Shown here piece after piece: positions 33,269 through 42,275 of a stretch of DNA of 64,000 nt. The stretch covers positions 1,488,001 through 1,552,000 of the forward strand of contig NZ_CBDCBD010000003.1 in assembly GCF_965214215.1 (NCBI RefSeq). The letters are read 5' to 3'. A program made the translations under genes and the position numbers. Source of the stretch: Poriferisodalis sp965214215 (GTDB taxonomy: Bacteria > Actinomycetota > Acidimicrobiia > Acidimicrobiales > Poriferisodalaceae). Position 1 is the first letter of the stretch. Every line of letters begins with the position of its first letter. The notes under the pieces were generated by a model that made no database searches, had not been told where the DNA came from, and worked only from the letters and a program-made list of their open reading frames with translations.

Positions 33269-34771
33269 TCAGTCCGTGGGCGGCACCGACTCGTCCTCGT
33301 GTTCGGCTTCCGCCGCTTCATCACGATCGACGAGTCCTTTGACACGTTTCGCAGCCGAGCCGATGGAGGCGCCGGTCGCGGCGGTGCCGCGTGCTGCGAG
33401 GCGTCCGACCGCCTTCGTGCCGCTGGCTGCCGCGCGGCCGGCCGCTGCTGCCTGCTCGGTGGTCAGCTGTCCGATATCTGACGCTGAACCTGCTACGAAC
33501 TTGCCTGCGTTCGCCGTGCCGTCCGCGACGGCGCGACCGCTGCTCGCAGCAAAGCTCCCGATCGCATCGCCAAGGTCAATGGTTCGTTCGGAGACTTGGC
33601 GGGCGACTGCGGCCACATCTTCCTTGACGAACTTGCTCACTGCCGCGAATTCGACATGCTTGGCGGCTGCATGGGCAAGGGCGGCGGCGCTGATGCCAGC
33701 CAGCAAGGCCGCGCCAGCAGGCCCTCCCGCGACGCCGACCAGCGCCACCGCGCCCATGCTCGCGCCCGATGCGAGAGTGCCCCGCAAGGCGCCGTCGGCA
33801 ACGTCTGCGTAGTTGCCGTCCGACTTCGCCTTGTGGAATGCGCGTGCAAGCGCTACCACCGAGATCGGCATCAGCAGGGGGTTGGCGCTGAGCGCTGCGG
33901 AAAGACCCATGCTCGCAGCGAGTTGGGCGAAGTCCGCGGTGTCGGCCTTGTTCCAGTTAAAGATCATCGAGACGACGCCGACCGTGCCGCCCAGCAGTTC
34001 AGCGGCGTCGTAGCTAACGAGGTCGGCAAACCAGCTCTTTTGGATGCCGAAGTTGGCCTGCAGCGACTCGGCTACCGAATCGAACGTTTCCTTGTCCCAC
34101 GTGGCCAGCGGCAAGCCCTTCGGCGTCGAGACGTCGCGCAGCAGCCCTTGGAGCGTGCCGAGCATCTCGGCGACGACCGTGTCGTCCTCCGAGGCGTTTC
34201 GCGCTGCTTGCCAAGCGCCGTTGATGGTGTGTCCGCCGTCGAAGAGCCGGTGGTTGCCTCCGCCGACGTGGGTTGCGAGGTATTCGGCGTCCATGGCCTT
34301 GTCGTAGATGGTGGCCTGACCCTTGACGGCTGCCTGAGTGAGATCGTTGAACGCGTCCGACAGGTCGCTGGCGAGCAATCCCTGCGCAGCGCTGAGCACC
34401 GATGCCGCCCATTTTGTTGTGGCGTCGGTGGCGCGCTGGGTGCCAGTGCTGACCGCTTGGGCCGTCGCTGAGCCGACGCTGCCCAGCGCTGCTCCGGCCG
34501 CGGCGCCTGCTGCTGTGACGCCCGCTGCGGTCGAGCGGCCCCCAGCGAGAACGGAGTCTGCGGCCTTCGACGCGGCTGTGCGGGCGACCTCAAGGCATCG
34601 GCCTGCGATGCCGGGTTCGGCGTCGGACGCCGCGGCGGGTTCGGCATCATCGGGCTGGGCCGGTGTCATTGCCGCGGCCAGCGCGTCGTCAACCTCGCGG
34701 TGAACGCCGATGACCGGGTGAGGCGCGGGTAGCGCTGCTTCCGGCACGTCGTCGCTGTCTCGTAGCTGCAT
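33269..34771 (-). CDS. Large Ala/Gly-rich protein of unknown function
   Basis: A 500-residue protein without signal peptide. Three zones are visible: an N-terminal Ala-rich helical zone (to about 150); a conserved-looking centre with LATHVGGGNHRLFDGGHTIN, SPKG-like LRDVSTPKGLPLATWDKE, and FADLVSYDAAELLGGTVGVV; and a glycine-zipper hydrophobic zone (about 265-350: GLSAALSANPLLMPISVVAL, GAVALVGVAGGPAGAALLAG) likely to enter or touch membranes. The C-terminal 130 residues are low-complexity A/G/T-rich. I recall similar hypothetical proteins in other bacteria but no function. Could be a membrane-remodelling or pore-like protein; this is speculative. Confidence 0.7.
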   Translation of the reverse strand: MQLRDSDDVPEAALPAPHPVIGVHREVDDALAAAMTPAQPDDAEPAAASDAEPGIAGRCLEVARTAASKAADSVLAGGRSTAAGVTAAGAAAGAALGSVGSATAQAVSTGTQRATDATTKWAASVLSAAQGLLASDLSDAFNDLTQAAVKGQATIYDKAMDAEYLATHVGGGNHRLFDGGHTINGAWQAARNASEDDTVVAEMLGTLQGLLRDVSTPKGLPLATWDKETFDSVAESLQANFGIQKSWFADLVSYDAAELLGGTVGVVSMIFNWNKADTADFAQLAASMGLSAALSANPLLMPISVVALARAFHKAKSDGNYADVADGALRGTLASGASMGAVALVGVAGGPAGAALLAGISAAALAHAAAKHVEFAAVSKFVKEDVAAVARQVSERTIDLGDAIGSFAASSGRAVADGTANAGKFVAGSASDIGQLTTEQAAAAGRAAASGTKAVGRLAARGTAATGASIGSAAKRVKGLVDRDEAAEAEHEDESVPPTD

Positions 34772-35058
34772 CGGGCGAAGTTATCTCGTTGCCGCGTCGG
34801 GCGGCACGATGCGGAACAGTGCGTCACGGCCTGTCTCGACACGCAGTTCCGGAACCGCTGTATTGCCGAGCAGGCGCGGAGCCGGGCGTACAGCGAGCGG
34901 CGAGCGATGTCGTCCACAGTGGGCATTTCAGCCGAAGACGACTTCTTCGGCGGCGTGCGCGAGGCCGAGGAAGGGATGCGGCGTCGCTCGAGCTAGCCCG
35001 GCAGCGCCCGGCCCTCGCTAGGTACGCTGCCCAGCGAGGCTGGACCCAAGGGGGGAAC

Positions 35059-36204
35059 GTGGACGTCGACTATCCGATTATCTCGGCCGACTCGCACATT
35101 GCGGAGGCCCGCAACACCTACGTCGACTACATAGATCCGAAGTGGCGTGAGGTAGCGCCTCGTGTCGAATGGACTGAAGAGCGCGGCGATGTCTATGTGA
35201 TCGACGGCATGAAGCGCACCATTGACATGGGACTCATCGCCGCCGCCGGCCAGAAGCCCGAGGAACTGAAGCGCAGCGCGGCCTACGAGGAACTGCCGCT
35301 CAGCAGCTACGACTCTGCCACTCGGACCGCTGACCAAGACCGGGACGGCGTCTCGGCCGAGGTGATCTACCCGTCGGTAGGCATGGTGCTGTGCAATCAC
35401 TCCGACGCCGACTACAAGAAGGCGGCCATGGACGCCTACAACCGGTGGATCGCCGACTACTGCTCGGTGGACACCGACCGGTTGCTCGCGGTGGGACAGA
35501 CGCCGCTCCGCTCGGTGGAAGAGGCCATCGACGACATCGTCGCGATGTCCGAGGCGGGCATGCGGGGCGTGATGATGTCGGGCAATCCCCACACCGAGTT
35601 CGACTTCGACGATCCCAGGTGGGACCCGTTCTGGCAAGCCGCGGTCGACCTGAACCTTCCCGTCTCGTGGCACATCCTCACCAGCCGTGGCCAAGGTCGA
35701 TCCCGTGGGCCCAAGGCGAACGCCTTCATGACCATCATCCGCGCCAATCAGGACATCATGGGCACGCTCGTGTTCGGCGGAGTGTTCGAGCGCAACCCCG
35801 GGCTGAAGGTTGTCTGCGTCGAGGCCGATGCCGGCTGGGTGCCGCACTACATGTACCGGATGGACCACGCTTACAAGCGCCACCGCTATTGGCTGCCGCC
35901 CGGCCAGGAGCTCTCCAAGCTGCCCAGCGAGTACTTCAGCGAGCACATCTACACCACGTTCCAGGACGACTGGGTGGCGTTCAAGATGGTCAACGACGTC
36001 AACCACAAACGGTTGCTGTGGGCGAATGACTTCCCGCATTCCGACAGCACGTGGCCGTGGAGCCAAGAGCTGCTCGACGAGCACTCGGCGAGCCTCACGG
36101 CCGAACAGGCCCAGGACATTCTCTGCAACAACTCCGCCGAGCTCTACGACATCGATCTGTCGAGATTGCCCGTCGGCGGCGATCGGCTGGCAGCAGCAGC
36201 CTGA
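35059..36204 (+). CDS. Amidohydrolase family (metal-dependent hydrolase/decarboxylase, TIM barrel)
   Basis: A 381-residue amidohydrolase-2 protein. YPIISADSHIAEA gives the N-terminal metal site (Asp-x-His variant), LPVSWHIL the barrel His, and LLWANDFPHSDSTWPWS the conserved Asp near the C-terminus. The family includes 5-carboxyvanillate and gamma-resorcylate decarboxylases and related lyases, so decarboxylation of an aromatic or keto acid is as likely as hydrolysis. Start chosen at GTG 35059 after GGGGGAAC; the frame is open from 34789. Confidence 0.82.
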   Translation: MDVDYPIISADSHIAEARNTYVDYIDPKWREVAPRVEWTEERGDVYVIDGMKRTIDMGLIAAAGQKPEELKRSAAYEELPLSSYDSATRTADQDRDGVSAEVIYPSVGMVLCNHSDADYKKAAMDAYNRWIADYCSVDTDRLLAVGQTPLRSVEEAIDDIVAMSEAGMRGVMMSGNPHTEFDFDDPRWDPFWQAAVDLNLPVSWHILTSRGQGRSRGPKANAFMTIIRANQDIMGTLVFGGVFERNPGLKVVCVEADAGWVPHYMYRMDHAYKRHRYWLPPGQELSKLPSEYFSEHIYTTFQDDWVAFKMVNDVNHKRLLWANDFPHSDSTWPWSQELLDEHSASLTAEQAQDILCNNSAELYDIDLSRLPVGGDRLAAAA

Positions 36205-36384
36205 GATCAGCCTGGCCGCAGGTGCGGCTGTCACCGGCACAGCACGGTGCCGTGTCTCGGATCGTGCCAGTGACCTCGTCATAGGTCTGGCAGCAGGCGT
36301 CCCTGCGGGCTGGTTGCCGACGGGTACGGTTGGCCACGAGAGCCGCTGCGATCAGTTGGCGCCCGAATCCCGGAGAGTTCCACA

Positions 36385-37161
36385 ATGCGAAGCCACGAAG
36401 TCGATTACGAGGTGTTCGGCGACGACATGCAGTTCGTCGAAGTCGAGTTGGACCCCGGCGAGACGGTCATCGGCGAAGCAGGCACGATGATGTTCCTCGA
36501 AGACGGCATCACGTTCGAATCGGTCATGGGCGACGGCTCCCAGCCCGATGCCGGACTGTGGGGCAAGCTCAAGTCGGCAGGCAAGCGGGCGCTCACGGGG
36601 GAAGGGCTGTTTCTCACCCATTTCACGAACACGGGTGCCGGCGGTAAGGCCAAAGCGGCATTCGCTGCGGGGTACCCAGGCAAGATCATTCCGGTCGATC
36701 TGGCGAAGTTCGGCGGCGAGATCATCGCTCAGCGCGACGCCTTCCTGTGTGCAGCCATGGGCACCCAGCTCGACATCGCATTCCAGCGCGGCATCGGTAC
36801 CGGGATATTCGGCGGAGAAGGCTTCATCCTCCAACGCTTGTCAGGCGACGGCATGGCCTTCCTCCACGCTGGCGGATCGATCCAGGCCATTCAACTGAAC
36901 AACCAGACCGTCCGGCTCGACACCGGCTGCCTGGTGGCGATGCAGCCGTCGCTGCAGTACTCCATCGAGCGGGCGGGCAACCTCAAGTCGATGTTCTTTG
37001 GCGGTGAAGGCCTGTTTCTGGCCACGGTGTCGGGCACCGGTTGGGTGTGGCTGCAGTCGCTGCCGTTCTCGCGCTTGGCGTCGCGTGTGCTGGCGAACGC
37101 AGTGGGCCCCCAGTCCGATGATTCTCGCGGCTTGCTCGGTGGGCTGCTCGAGCGCAGCTAG
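36385..37161 (+). CDS. AIM24 family protein
   Basis: A 258-residue protein of the AIM24/TIGR00266 family: QFVEVELDPGETVIGEAGTM, GEGLFLTHFTNTG, VDLAKFGGEIIAQRDAFLCA, GIFGGEGFILQRLSGDG, and GGEGLFLATVSGTGWVWLQS. The fold is a beta-rich repeat. Bacterial members are of unknown function. GGAGAG precedes ATG 36385. No partner gene recognised next to it. Confidence 0.87.
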   Translation: MRSHEVDYEVFGDDMQFVEVELDPGETVIGEAGTMMFLEDGITFESVMGDGSQPDAGLWGKLKSAGKRALTGEGLFLTHFTNTGAGGKAKAAFAAGYPGKIIPVDLAKFGGEIIAQRDAFLCAAMGTQLDIAFQRGIGTGIFGGEGFILQRLSGDGMAFLHAGGSIQAIQLNNQTVRLDTGCLVAMQPSLQYSIERAGNLKSMFFGGEGLFLATVSGTGWVWLQSLPFSRLASRVLANAVGPQSDDSRGLLGGLLERS

Positions 37162-37319
37162 CGCGGCATCCGCGAGCGAATGCAACGTAGGCGCACTCGG
37201 CACAGGTCTTTCGCTCAGTGCGCCGCTCCTGAACGCAGCGAGCGGGCGGAGCACGACCGTCGGCGAGCGGTGTGGCTGGCACCCCTCGCTCGGTTGACCC
37301 TGGCCATGCAGCCGCGCCC

Positions 37320-38384
37320 ATGCAGCTGAGCTCGGGCCGCATCGACGTCGACGACCTCGCCGACGCACAGGAGGCCTACCACTCGCGCGGTTGGACCGAC
37401 GGTCTGCCCGTGGTGCCGCCGACGGCCGAGGCCGTTGCGGCCTGCTTGGATTGGGCGATGCTCCCGCCAGAGCATCTCATCGGCATCGAGCCCGTCCGAG
37501 CCCGCTCGATCACCGCGGAAAAGGCCGCCGTCAACTCCGTGATGGCCGGCTGCCTGCCCCCGCACTTCCCAGTCGTCGTCACCGCGCTCACCGCCATGCT
37601 GCAGCCCGAATTCGGCCTGCACGGACCGACGGCGTCGACCGGTGGCTGTGCGGTGCTGTTGATCGTCAACGGACCCATCCGGCGCGAGCTGGCCATGGAC
37701 GCCACCTTCAGCGTGCTCGGGGGAGCTGATCGGTCACGGGCCGTCATCGCCCGCGCCGTGAGACTCGTGCTGGCGAACGTGCTCGATGTCAAGCCAGGCG
37801 GCATCGATCGTTCGACGCTGGGCCATCCGGGCAAGCTCGGCTACTGCATCGCAGAAGACGAGGAAGCAACCGGTTGGGTGTCGCTGGGCGACCAGCGGCT
37901 CGGCACCACGCCCGCCGAGCGAGCTCAGGTGTCGTCGGTGACTGCAGTGGCCTCGATGGCGCCCCGCCAGGTGATGAACGAATGGACGACCGAACCCACC
38001 GAGCTGTGCGAGACCGTCGCCGCGGAGATCCGTGCCAACCAGCTCAACTACTCCATCTGGCCCGGCAACTACGTGGTCGTGCTGCCGCCGCAGCTGCGAA
38101 CACACTTCGATGCGGCCGGCTGGACGAAGGACGACATCGCGAACTGTGTCTTCGAGCGAGCACGGGTGCGCCGGGGCGATTGGGCTTCCGTCGGCAAAGG
38201 ATCAGTGGTCAAGGACCGTGCCGAGCGCGAGTACCCCGCACTCGAGGCACCCGAAGACCTGCTGGTCGTTGCGGCCGGGGGTCCGGCGGGTGGTTTCGCG
38301 GCAGTGATCCCGCCCTGGCTCGGCACTCGCAGTCACGCGGCCACGGTCGCAGTCGGTGCTTGCGTCGACTGCGAGGTGCGCTGA
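37320..38384 (+). CDS. Conserved protein of unknown function, partner of the UGSC selenoprotein
   Basis: A 354-residue cytosolic protein. Marker segments are HSRGWTDGLPVVPPTAEAV, EKAAVNSVMAGCLPPHFPVV, NGPIRRELAMDATFSVLGG and RSTLGHPGKLGYCIAEDEEA. I recall proteins with the DGLPVVPPT start next to UGSC-family genes, but cannot name an activity. GTG 37272 is an alternative start in frame; ATG 37320 is preferred. Conserved Cys in MAGC and GYC could pair with the selenocysteine protein encoded 117 bp downstream. It may be part of a two-component redox or reductive enzyme; this is inference from adjacency. Confidence 0.65.
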   Translation: MQLSSGRIDVDDLADAQEAYHSRGWTDGLPVVPPTAEAVAACLDWAMLPPEHLIGIEPVRARSITAEKAAVNSVMAGCLPPHFPVVVTALTAMLQPEFGLHGPTASTGGCAVLLIVNGPIRRELAMDATFSVLGGADRSRAVIARAVRLVLANVLDVKPGGIDRSTLGHPGKLGYCIAEDEEATGWVSLGDQRLGTTPAERAQVSSVTAVASMAPRQVMNEWTTEPTELCETVAAEIRANQLNYSIWPGNYVVVLPPQLRTHFDAAGWTKDDIANCVFERARVRRGDWASVGKGSVVKDRAEREYPALEAPEDLLVVAAGGPAGGFAAVIPPWLGTRSHAATVAVGACVDCEVR

Positions 38385-38501
38385 GCGCACAGCCGACATG
38401 CACCGCCCCGTACCCAATAGGGGCTTCGCGCCATAGGGTTCGTGGCAGCATGTAGCCATGCGGTTGCCGGCACCGCACGATGCCGCTTGAGGACAGTTGA
38501 C

Positions 38502-39017
38502 GTGGAAGTACTCAACCCGACCCACGAGCAGGATCCTGAAGGATTCGCAGCACCGGCTCGGCTCGCCACCCTCAAGGGCACCACCATCGGCGTCATCTCC
38601 AACGGCAAGGAGAACACCAAGCCGTTTTTCGACCATGTCGAGCGCCTGCTTCGCGACTGGCACGGGGTGGCCAAGGTGATCCGACGCATCAAGCTCAACT
38701 ACAGCGCCCCCGCGCAGCATGAGCTGCTGGCCGAGGCGATGGGCTGGGATGCTGTGCTGGCCGGTGTCGGCGACTGAGGCAGCTGCTCGTCGTGCAGTCT
38801 GCACGACGCCGTCGCAGCCGAACGGGTCGGCGTGCCCGCGGTCAGCGTGATGACCAGCGCCTTCGTGGACGCGGCAGAGCTGATGGCCCGCGTCCAGGGC
38901 GTGCCCGAGCACCCCTTCACCGTCATCGAGCATCCCATCGCGAGTGCCGATGGCGTGGGCTTGGAGGCTCGCGCCGAAGCGGCGGTAGCGCAGGCCGTCG
39001 AAGTACTGCTCGTCTGA
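38502..39017 (+). CDS. UGSC-family selenoprotein (Sec at in-frame UGA)
   Basis: The frame from GTG 38502 (GAGGAC upstream) to TGA 39017 is interrupted by one TGA at 38775-38777. Read as selenocysteine it gives 171 residues with AGVGD-U-GSC-SSCSLHDA, that is Sec92-Gly-Ser-Cys, the defining motif of UGSC-family selenoproteins. The sequence after the TGA stays protein-like and in the same frame (AAERVGVPAVSVMTSAF, GVPEHPFTVIEHPIASADGV). A strong hairpin follows the UGA at the distance needed for bacterial SelB. Cys95 could form a selenenylsulfide with Sec92. The N-terminal part (GTTIGVISNGKENTKPFFD) is Rossmann-like. Function undescribed; a thiol or seleno-redox role is likely. Automatic annotation would split it into two ORFs. 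Confidence 0.9.
38778..38808 (+). promoter_or_regulatory. Bacterial SECIS element
   Basis: Ten nt after the UGA begins a perfect 9-bp stem, CGTCGTGCA (38788-38796) and TGCACGACG (38800-38808), with the three-base loop GTC. The apical TGCAGTCTGCA closely resembles the loop region of the E. coli fdhF SECIS, and the distance from UGA to loop (19 nt) is nearly the same. It should bind SelB and recruit Sec-tRNA. Confidence 0.88.
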
Positions 39018-39186
39018 GCCGTCGTGCGAAGCCGCGGTCGCCGTGGCCGCTCATGGGCTGTTCGGGCCGAGCATTCGGCTGGTGAGCGAGGCGCGTAGCA
39101 TCGTGGTGCAGTCGCTGGCCAGGGGGTCGCAAAGTCGGACGCTTCGCTGCGACCGTCGGGCTGCGCCTACCAAGGAGTTCCCCACA

Positions 39187-39654
39187 ATGGTTCAGCCCAT
39201 CCCCGACGACTACCCGCGAATCTCGGTGGCGATGAGCGTCGACGGTGCCGCCGATGCCATCGACTTCTACACGAGCATCCTCGGCATGACCGAACGGATG
39301 CGGATCGACATGGGCGGCAGGATCGGCCACTCCGAGCTGGCACTGGGCGACTCGCTCATCATGGTGGCCGACGAATTCCCCGAGATGGAGTTCCACTCGC
39401 CCAGGCACTACGGCGGCTCGCCCGTACAGATGAGCGTGTACGTGGAAGATGTCGACGCCACGTTTGCGGCCGCACTCGCAGCCGGTGCCACCGAGGTACG
39501 GCCCATCGTGGACCAGTTCTACGGCGACCGCTCCGGCATGATCGAGGACCCGTGGGGCCATCGCTGGAACCTCTCGACCCACATCGAAGATGTCGACCCC
39601 GACGAAATGGCCCGCCGCTCCGAAGCCGCCATGTCTGAGATGGGAGGCGGCTGA
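39187..39654 (+). CDS. VOC family (glyoxalase/PhnB-like) protein
   Basis: A 155-residue vicinal-oxygen-chelate protein: RISVAMSVDGAADAIDFYTS, ILGMTERMRIDMGGRIGHSE, VQMSVYVEDVDATFAAALAA, and DRSGMIEDPWGHRWNLSTH. It matches the PhnB/YdcJ-like group of single-domain dimers. The conserved His/Glu metal ligands are only partly kept (HSEL, EDPWGHRW), so a binding rather than catalytic role is possible. AAGGAG precedes ATG 39187; the frame is open from 39043. Confidence 0.82.
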   Translation: MVQPIPDDYPRISVAMSVDGAADAIDFYTSILGMTERMRIDMGGRIGHSELALGDSLIMVADEFPEMEFHSPRHYGGSPVQMSVYVEDVDATFAAALAAGATEVRPIVDQFYGDRSGMIEDPWGHRWNLSTHIEDVDPDEMARRSEAAMSEMGGG

Positions 39655-39668
39655 GCCGTCACTGCTGA

Positions 39669-39688
39669 GCGCGCCCGCTGGGGCGCGC
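39669..39688. terminator. Strong hairpin between convergent genes
   Basis: GCGCGCCC and GGGCGCGC form a perfect 8-bp GC stem with loop GCTG, 15 nt after the VOC gene stop and before the end of the converging MFS gene. Likely a bidirectional terminator. Confidence 0.7.
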
Positions 39689-39728
39689 GCTTGCTCAGCT
39701 CCTCACGCCGTTCGGCGCGGCGCAGCAC

Positions 39729-41177
39729 TCAGGATCGCTCTGTAGCGGCTGCGGCGCGGCTGGCGACAAGGGCTACAGGCGCGGCCGAGGCGGCGAACAG
39801 TGCTGCGGCGATTGCCAGTGCCACCGGCAGCGACACCACTTGGGCCACGACACCCAACCCCAAGCCGATCGAGACCTCCCCGACGGCTTGGGATTGGCCG
39901 AAGAACGACATGACGGTCGCGCGCACCGACGAGGAAGCATGACGGTTCGCCATCGCCTCTGCCAGCGAGTACGCCGTCTCGCCGGCCACATCGAGAACGG
40001 CCCAGCCGACAAGAGCAACAGCGAACCACGGACTCATCGCCAATGCGAGAGCGCCCGCACTGGCAACGACCAAGAACCGCGCGAGCAGGTATGCATCACG
40101 GCGGGCGCTTGCTTCGTCGGCCTCTGAGCGTTCGAGATGGCGGTGGAGCCACATCATCATCGGGATCGCCAGCGCGGACATCACGAACCAGGCCGTGCCA
40201 AAGAACAGCACCGCCTCCCGACCGTCGAACTGGGTGAGGCCGAGATCGAACAGACGCAGAGCGGAGAGCCGATCATTGGCCTCCCATGCTCCACCGGCGA
40301 TCGCCGCAGAGACCGTCACGGCGAGCAGCGAAGGACTTCGCCGGACGAGGCGCGCGCCCCGCTTCCACAACGTGACCGCATCCCGCCAGGCACTGTCGCG
40401 CTGCATGCTGGGAGCGCCGCTCGTCATGCGTCGCCGCCTGGGAGAATCGAAACCGGCTTCAGGCATGGTGATCGCCAGGTACCCGGCCGCTGCGAAAGCC
40501 AACACTCCCATCGCAGCCATCGATCCTCGAATCGACCAAGCGCCCATGGCTGTGGCCGCGGCGAGTCCGACCATCACACCTATGGAGCGCCACATGGCAT
40601 GGCGCACGATGAGCTGGTCAGCGACCCGGTCGTGCCGGCCAGTGTTGCTGTAGCTGTCGCTGTCGTCGCCGCGGTCGTTGCCGGCTGCGCCCTCGCCGCT
40701 GGTCGCCGCGGGATGGTGCGGCGCCGGCCCGGCACCCACTGGCGGCAGCGCCCCGATGCGGTGAGACCGGTCGACGAACGCCAACTCGTCGGTCATCCAA
40801 GCCGTGGCGGCACCGCTCTGCAGCGTCCAGCCGATGCCCCACAGCACCTGCCACACCAACAGCACGCCAAATAACTCGGTCACCGGGCCCAGCGCCATCG
40901 CCGCGCCCATCACCACATACGCGGCCACGACGGAGTACTTGCGGCTGTAGAGGTCTGCGATCACGCCGGTCGGGGTCTCGGACACGAGAATCGTCAGCAC
41001 CAGCGCAGTGCCCAGCACGGCGAGCCGGAACGGTGACAGCCGAAGATCGACCACCCACCACACCATCGCCGGCAGACCCCACGCGAAGGCCAGACCCTGC
41101 ACGAACCCTGTCAGCAGATAGAGCCGATCGGGCCGATGCCGCACGACGCCGCAGCCTACGAACGTCCCATACGGCAA
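39729..41177 (-). CDS. MFS transporter
   Basis: A 482-residue polytopic membrane protein. The N-terminal half has GFVQGLAFAWGLPAMVWWVV, then the motif-A-like loop TPTGVIADLYSRKYSVVAAY between helices 2 and 3. A hydrophilic Gly/Asp/Ser-rich loop (about 150-190) separates an early helix group from the rest, and a second hydrophilic loop lies at 258-285. Twelve or so hydrophobic stretches are visible. Substrate unknown; the motif-A pattern resembles drug or metabolite exporters. The start is the ATG at 41177. Confidence 0.82.
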   Translation of the reverse strand: MPYGTFVGCGVVRHRPDRLYLLTGFVQGLAFAWGLPAMVWWVVDLRLSPFRLAVLGTALVLTILVSETPTGVIADLYSRKYSVVAAYVVMGAAMALGPVTELFGVLLVWQVLWGIGWTLQSGAATAWMTDELAFVDRSHRIGALPPVGAGPAPHHPAATSGEGAAGNDRGDDSDSYSNTGRHDRVADQLIVRHAMWRSIGVMVGLAAATAMGAWSIRGSMAAMGVLAFAAAGYLAITMPEAGFDSPRRRRMTSGAPSMQRDSAWRDAVTLWKRGARLVRRSPSLLAVTVSAAIAGGAWEANDRLSALRLFDLGLTQFDGREAVLFFGTAWFVMSALAIPMMMWLHRHLERSEADEASARRDAYLLARFLVVASAGALALAMSPWFAVALVGWAVLDVAGETAYSLAEAMANRHASSSVRATVMSFFGQSQAVGEVSIGLGLGVVAQVVSLPVALAIAAALFAASAAPVALVASRAAAATERS

Positions 41178-41240
41178 TATGCACTGAGTTGCTCGGGTGT
41201 CTCAGCCTGAGAGCGCCACACACGACGGGAGATCCAGCCG

Positions 41241-42275
41241 ATGAACAGCACAACGACACAGCACCGCATCGACGGGGCGACAACGGCCTCGACACCGGGG
41301 GGCTGCGCAGATGAAGCAGCACAGTTCGAGGAGATGGGCCTCTCCGCGGCATGGACATTTGAGGCATCCCACGATCCGTTCCTGCCGCTGGCCTTGGCAT
41401 CGGAGCGCACCGAGAGCATCGAGCTCGGCACCGCGATCGCGGTCGCATTCGCCCGCAACCCGATGACCTGCGCCGTCACGTCGTGGGACCTGCACGCCAT
41501 GAGCGGCGGCCGGTTCATCCTGGGGCTCGGCACCCAGATCCGGCCTCACATCACCAAGCGCTTCAGCGAACAGTGGTCGCGCCCCGCAGAGCGAATGCGC
41601 GAATACATCGAGGCGGTGCGGGCCATCTGGCACACCTTCGAGACAGGCGAGCGCCTCAACCACCGCGGCGAGTTCTACACCCACACCTTGATGACCCCGT
41701 TCTTCAATCCGGGCCCGCTCGGCATGGCACCGCCGGCGATCTACGTGGCCGGTGTCGGCCCGCGCATGGTCGAGGTGATCGGTGCCGCCGCCGACGGATT
41801 CTTCGTCCACCCGTTCCACACGGCGCAATTCATGACCGATGTGACGCTGCCAGCGCTGGCTGCGGGAGCGGAATCTGCCGAGCGTGACGTCGGCGATGTC
41901 ACCGTTGCGTGCCTGACCATCGTCGCGATGGGCGAGAACGACGAGCAGGTAGCCAAAGCTCGCAAGTCGGCCGCAGGCCAGCTCGCCTTCTACGGATCGA
42001 CGCCGGCGTACGCAGGAGCGCTCGACCACCACGGCTACGACGACCTGCAGCCGCGCCTGAACACGCTGTCCAAGCAGGGCAACTGGCGAGAGATGACCGA
42101 CCTCATCGACGACGAACTGCTCGACCTCATCGTCGTGTCCGGCACGCCATCGCAGGTGGGCGCCCAGGTCGCCCAGCGCAACACCTTCGCCGACCGCACG
42201 ACGATGATGTTCTACGGCCCGACGCCCACCAACGACGCCATCGCCGAAGCCGTCGCCGCCGCCAGCAACGCATGA
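41241..42275 (+). CDS. F420-dependent LLM class oxidoreductase (TIGR03617-like)
   Basis: A 344-residue LLM enzyme: EAAQFEEMGLSAAWTFEASH, ESIELGTAIAVAFARNPMTC, SGGRFILGLGTQIRPHITKR, PAIYVAGVGPRMVEVIGAAA. These segments fit the actinobacterial F420-dependent group of the TIGR03617 kind. The ATG of the Tag glycosylase overlaps its stop codon (ATGA), so both are in one operon, although no functional link is obvious. Confidence 0.82.
   Translation: MNSTTTQHRIDGATTASTPGGCADEAAQFEEMGLSAAWTFEASHDPFLPLALASERTESIELGTAIAVAFARNPMTCAVTSWDLHAMSGGRFILGLGTQIRPHITKRFSEQWSRPAERMREYIEAVRAIWHTFETGERLNHRGEFYTHTLMTPFFNPGPLGMAPPAIYVAGVGPRMVEVIGAAADGFFVHPFHTAQFMTDVTLPALAAGAESAERDVGDVTVACLTIVAMGENDEQVAKARKSAAGQLAFYGSTPAYAGALDHHGYDDLQPRLNTLSKQGNWREMTDLIDDELLDLIVVSGTPSQVGAQVAQRNTFADRTTMMFYGPTPTNDAIAEAVAAASNA

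Noticed and set aside
38775..38777. TGA as a nonsense mutation splitting a pseudogene
   Set aside because: It falls exactly on the Sec position of UGSC, coding continues in frame, and a SECIS hairpin follows at the right distance.
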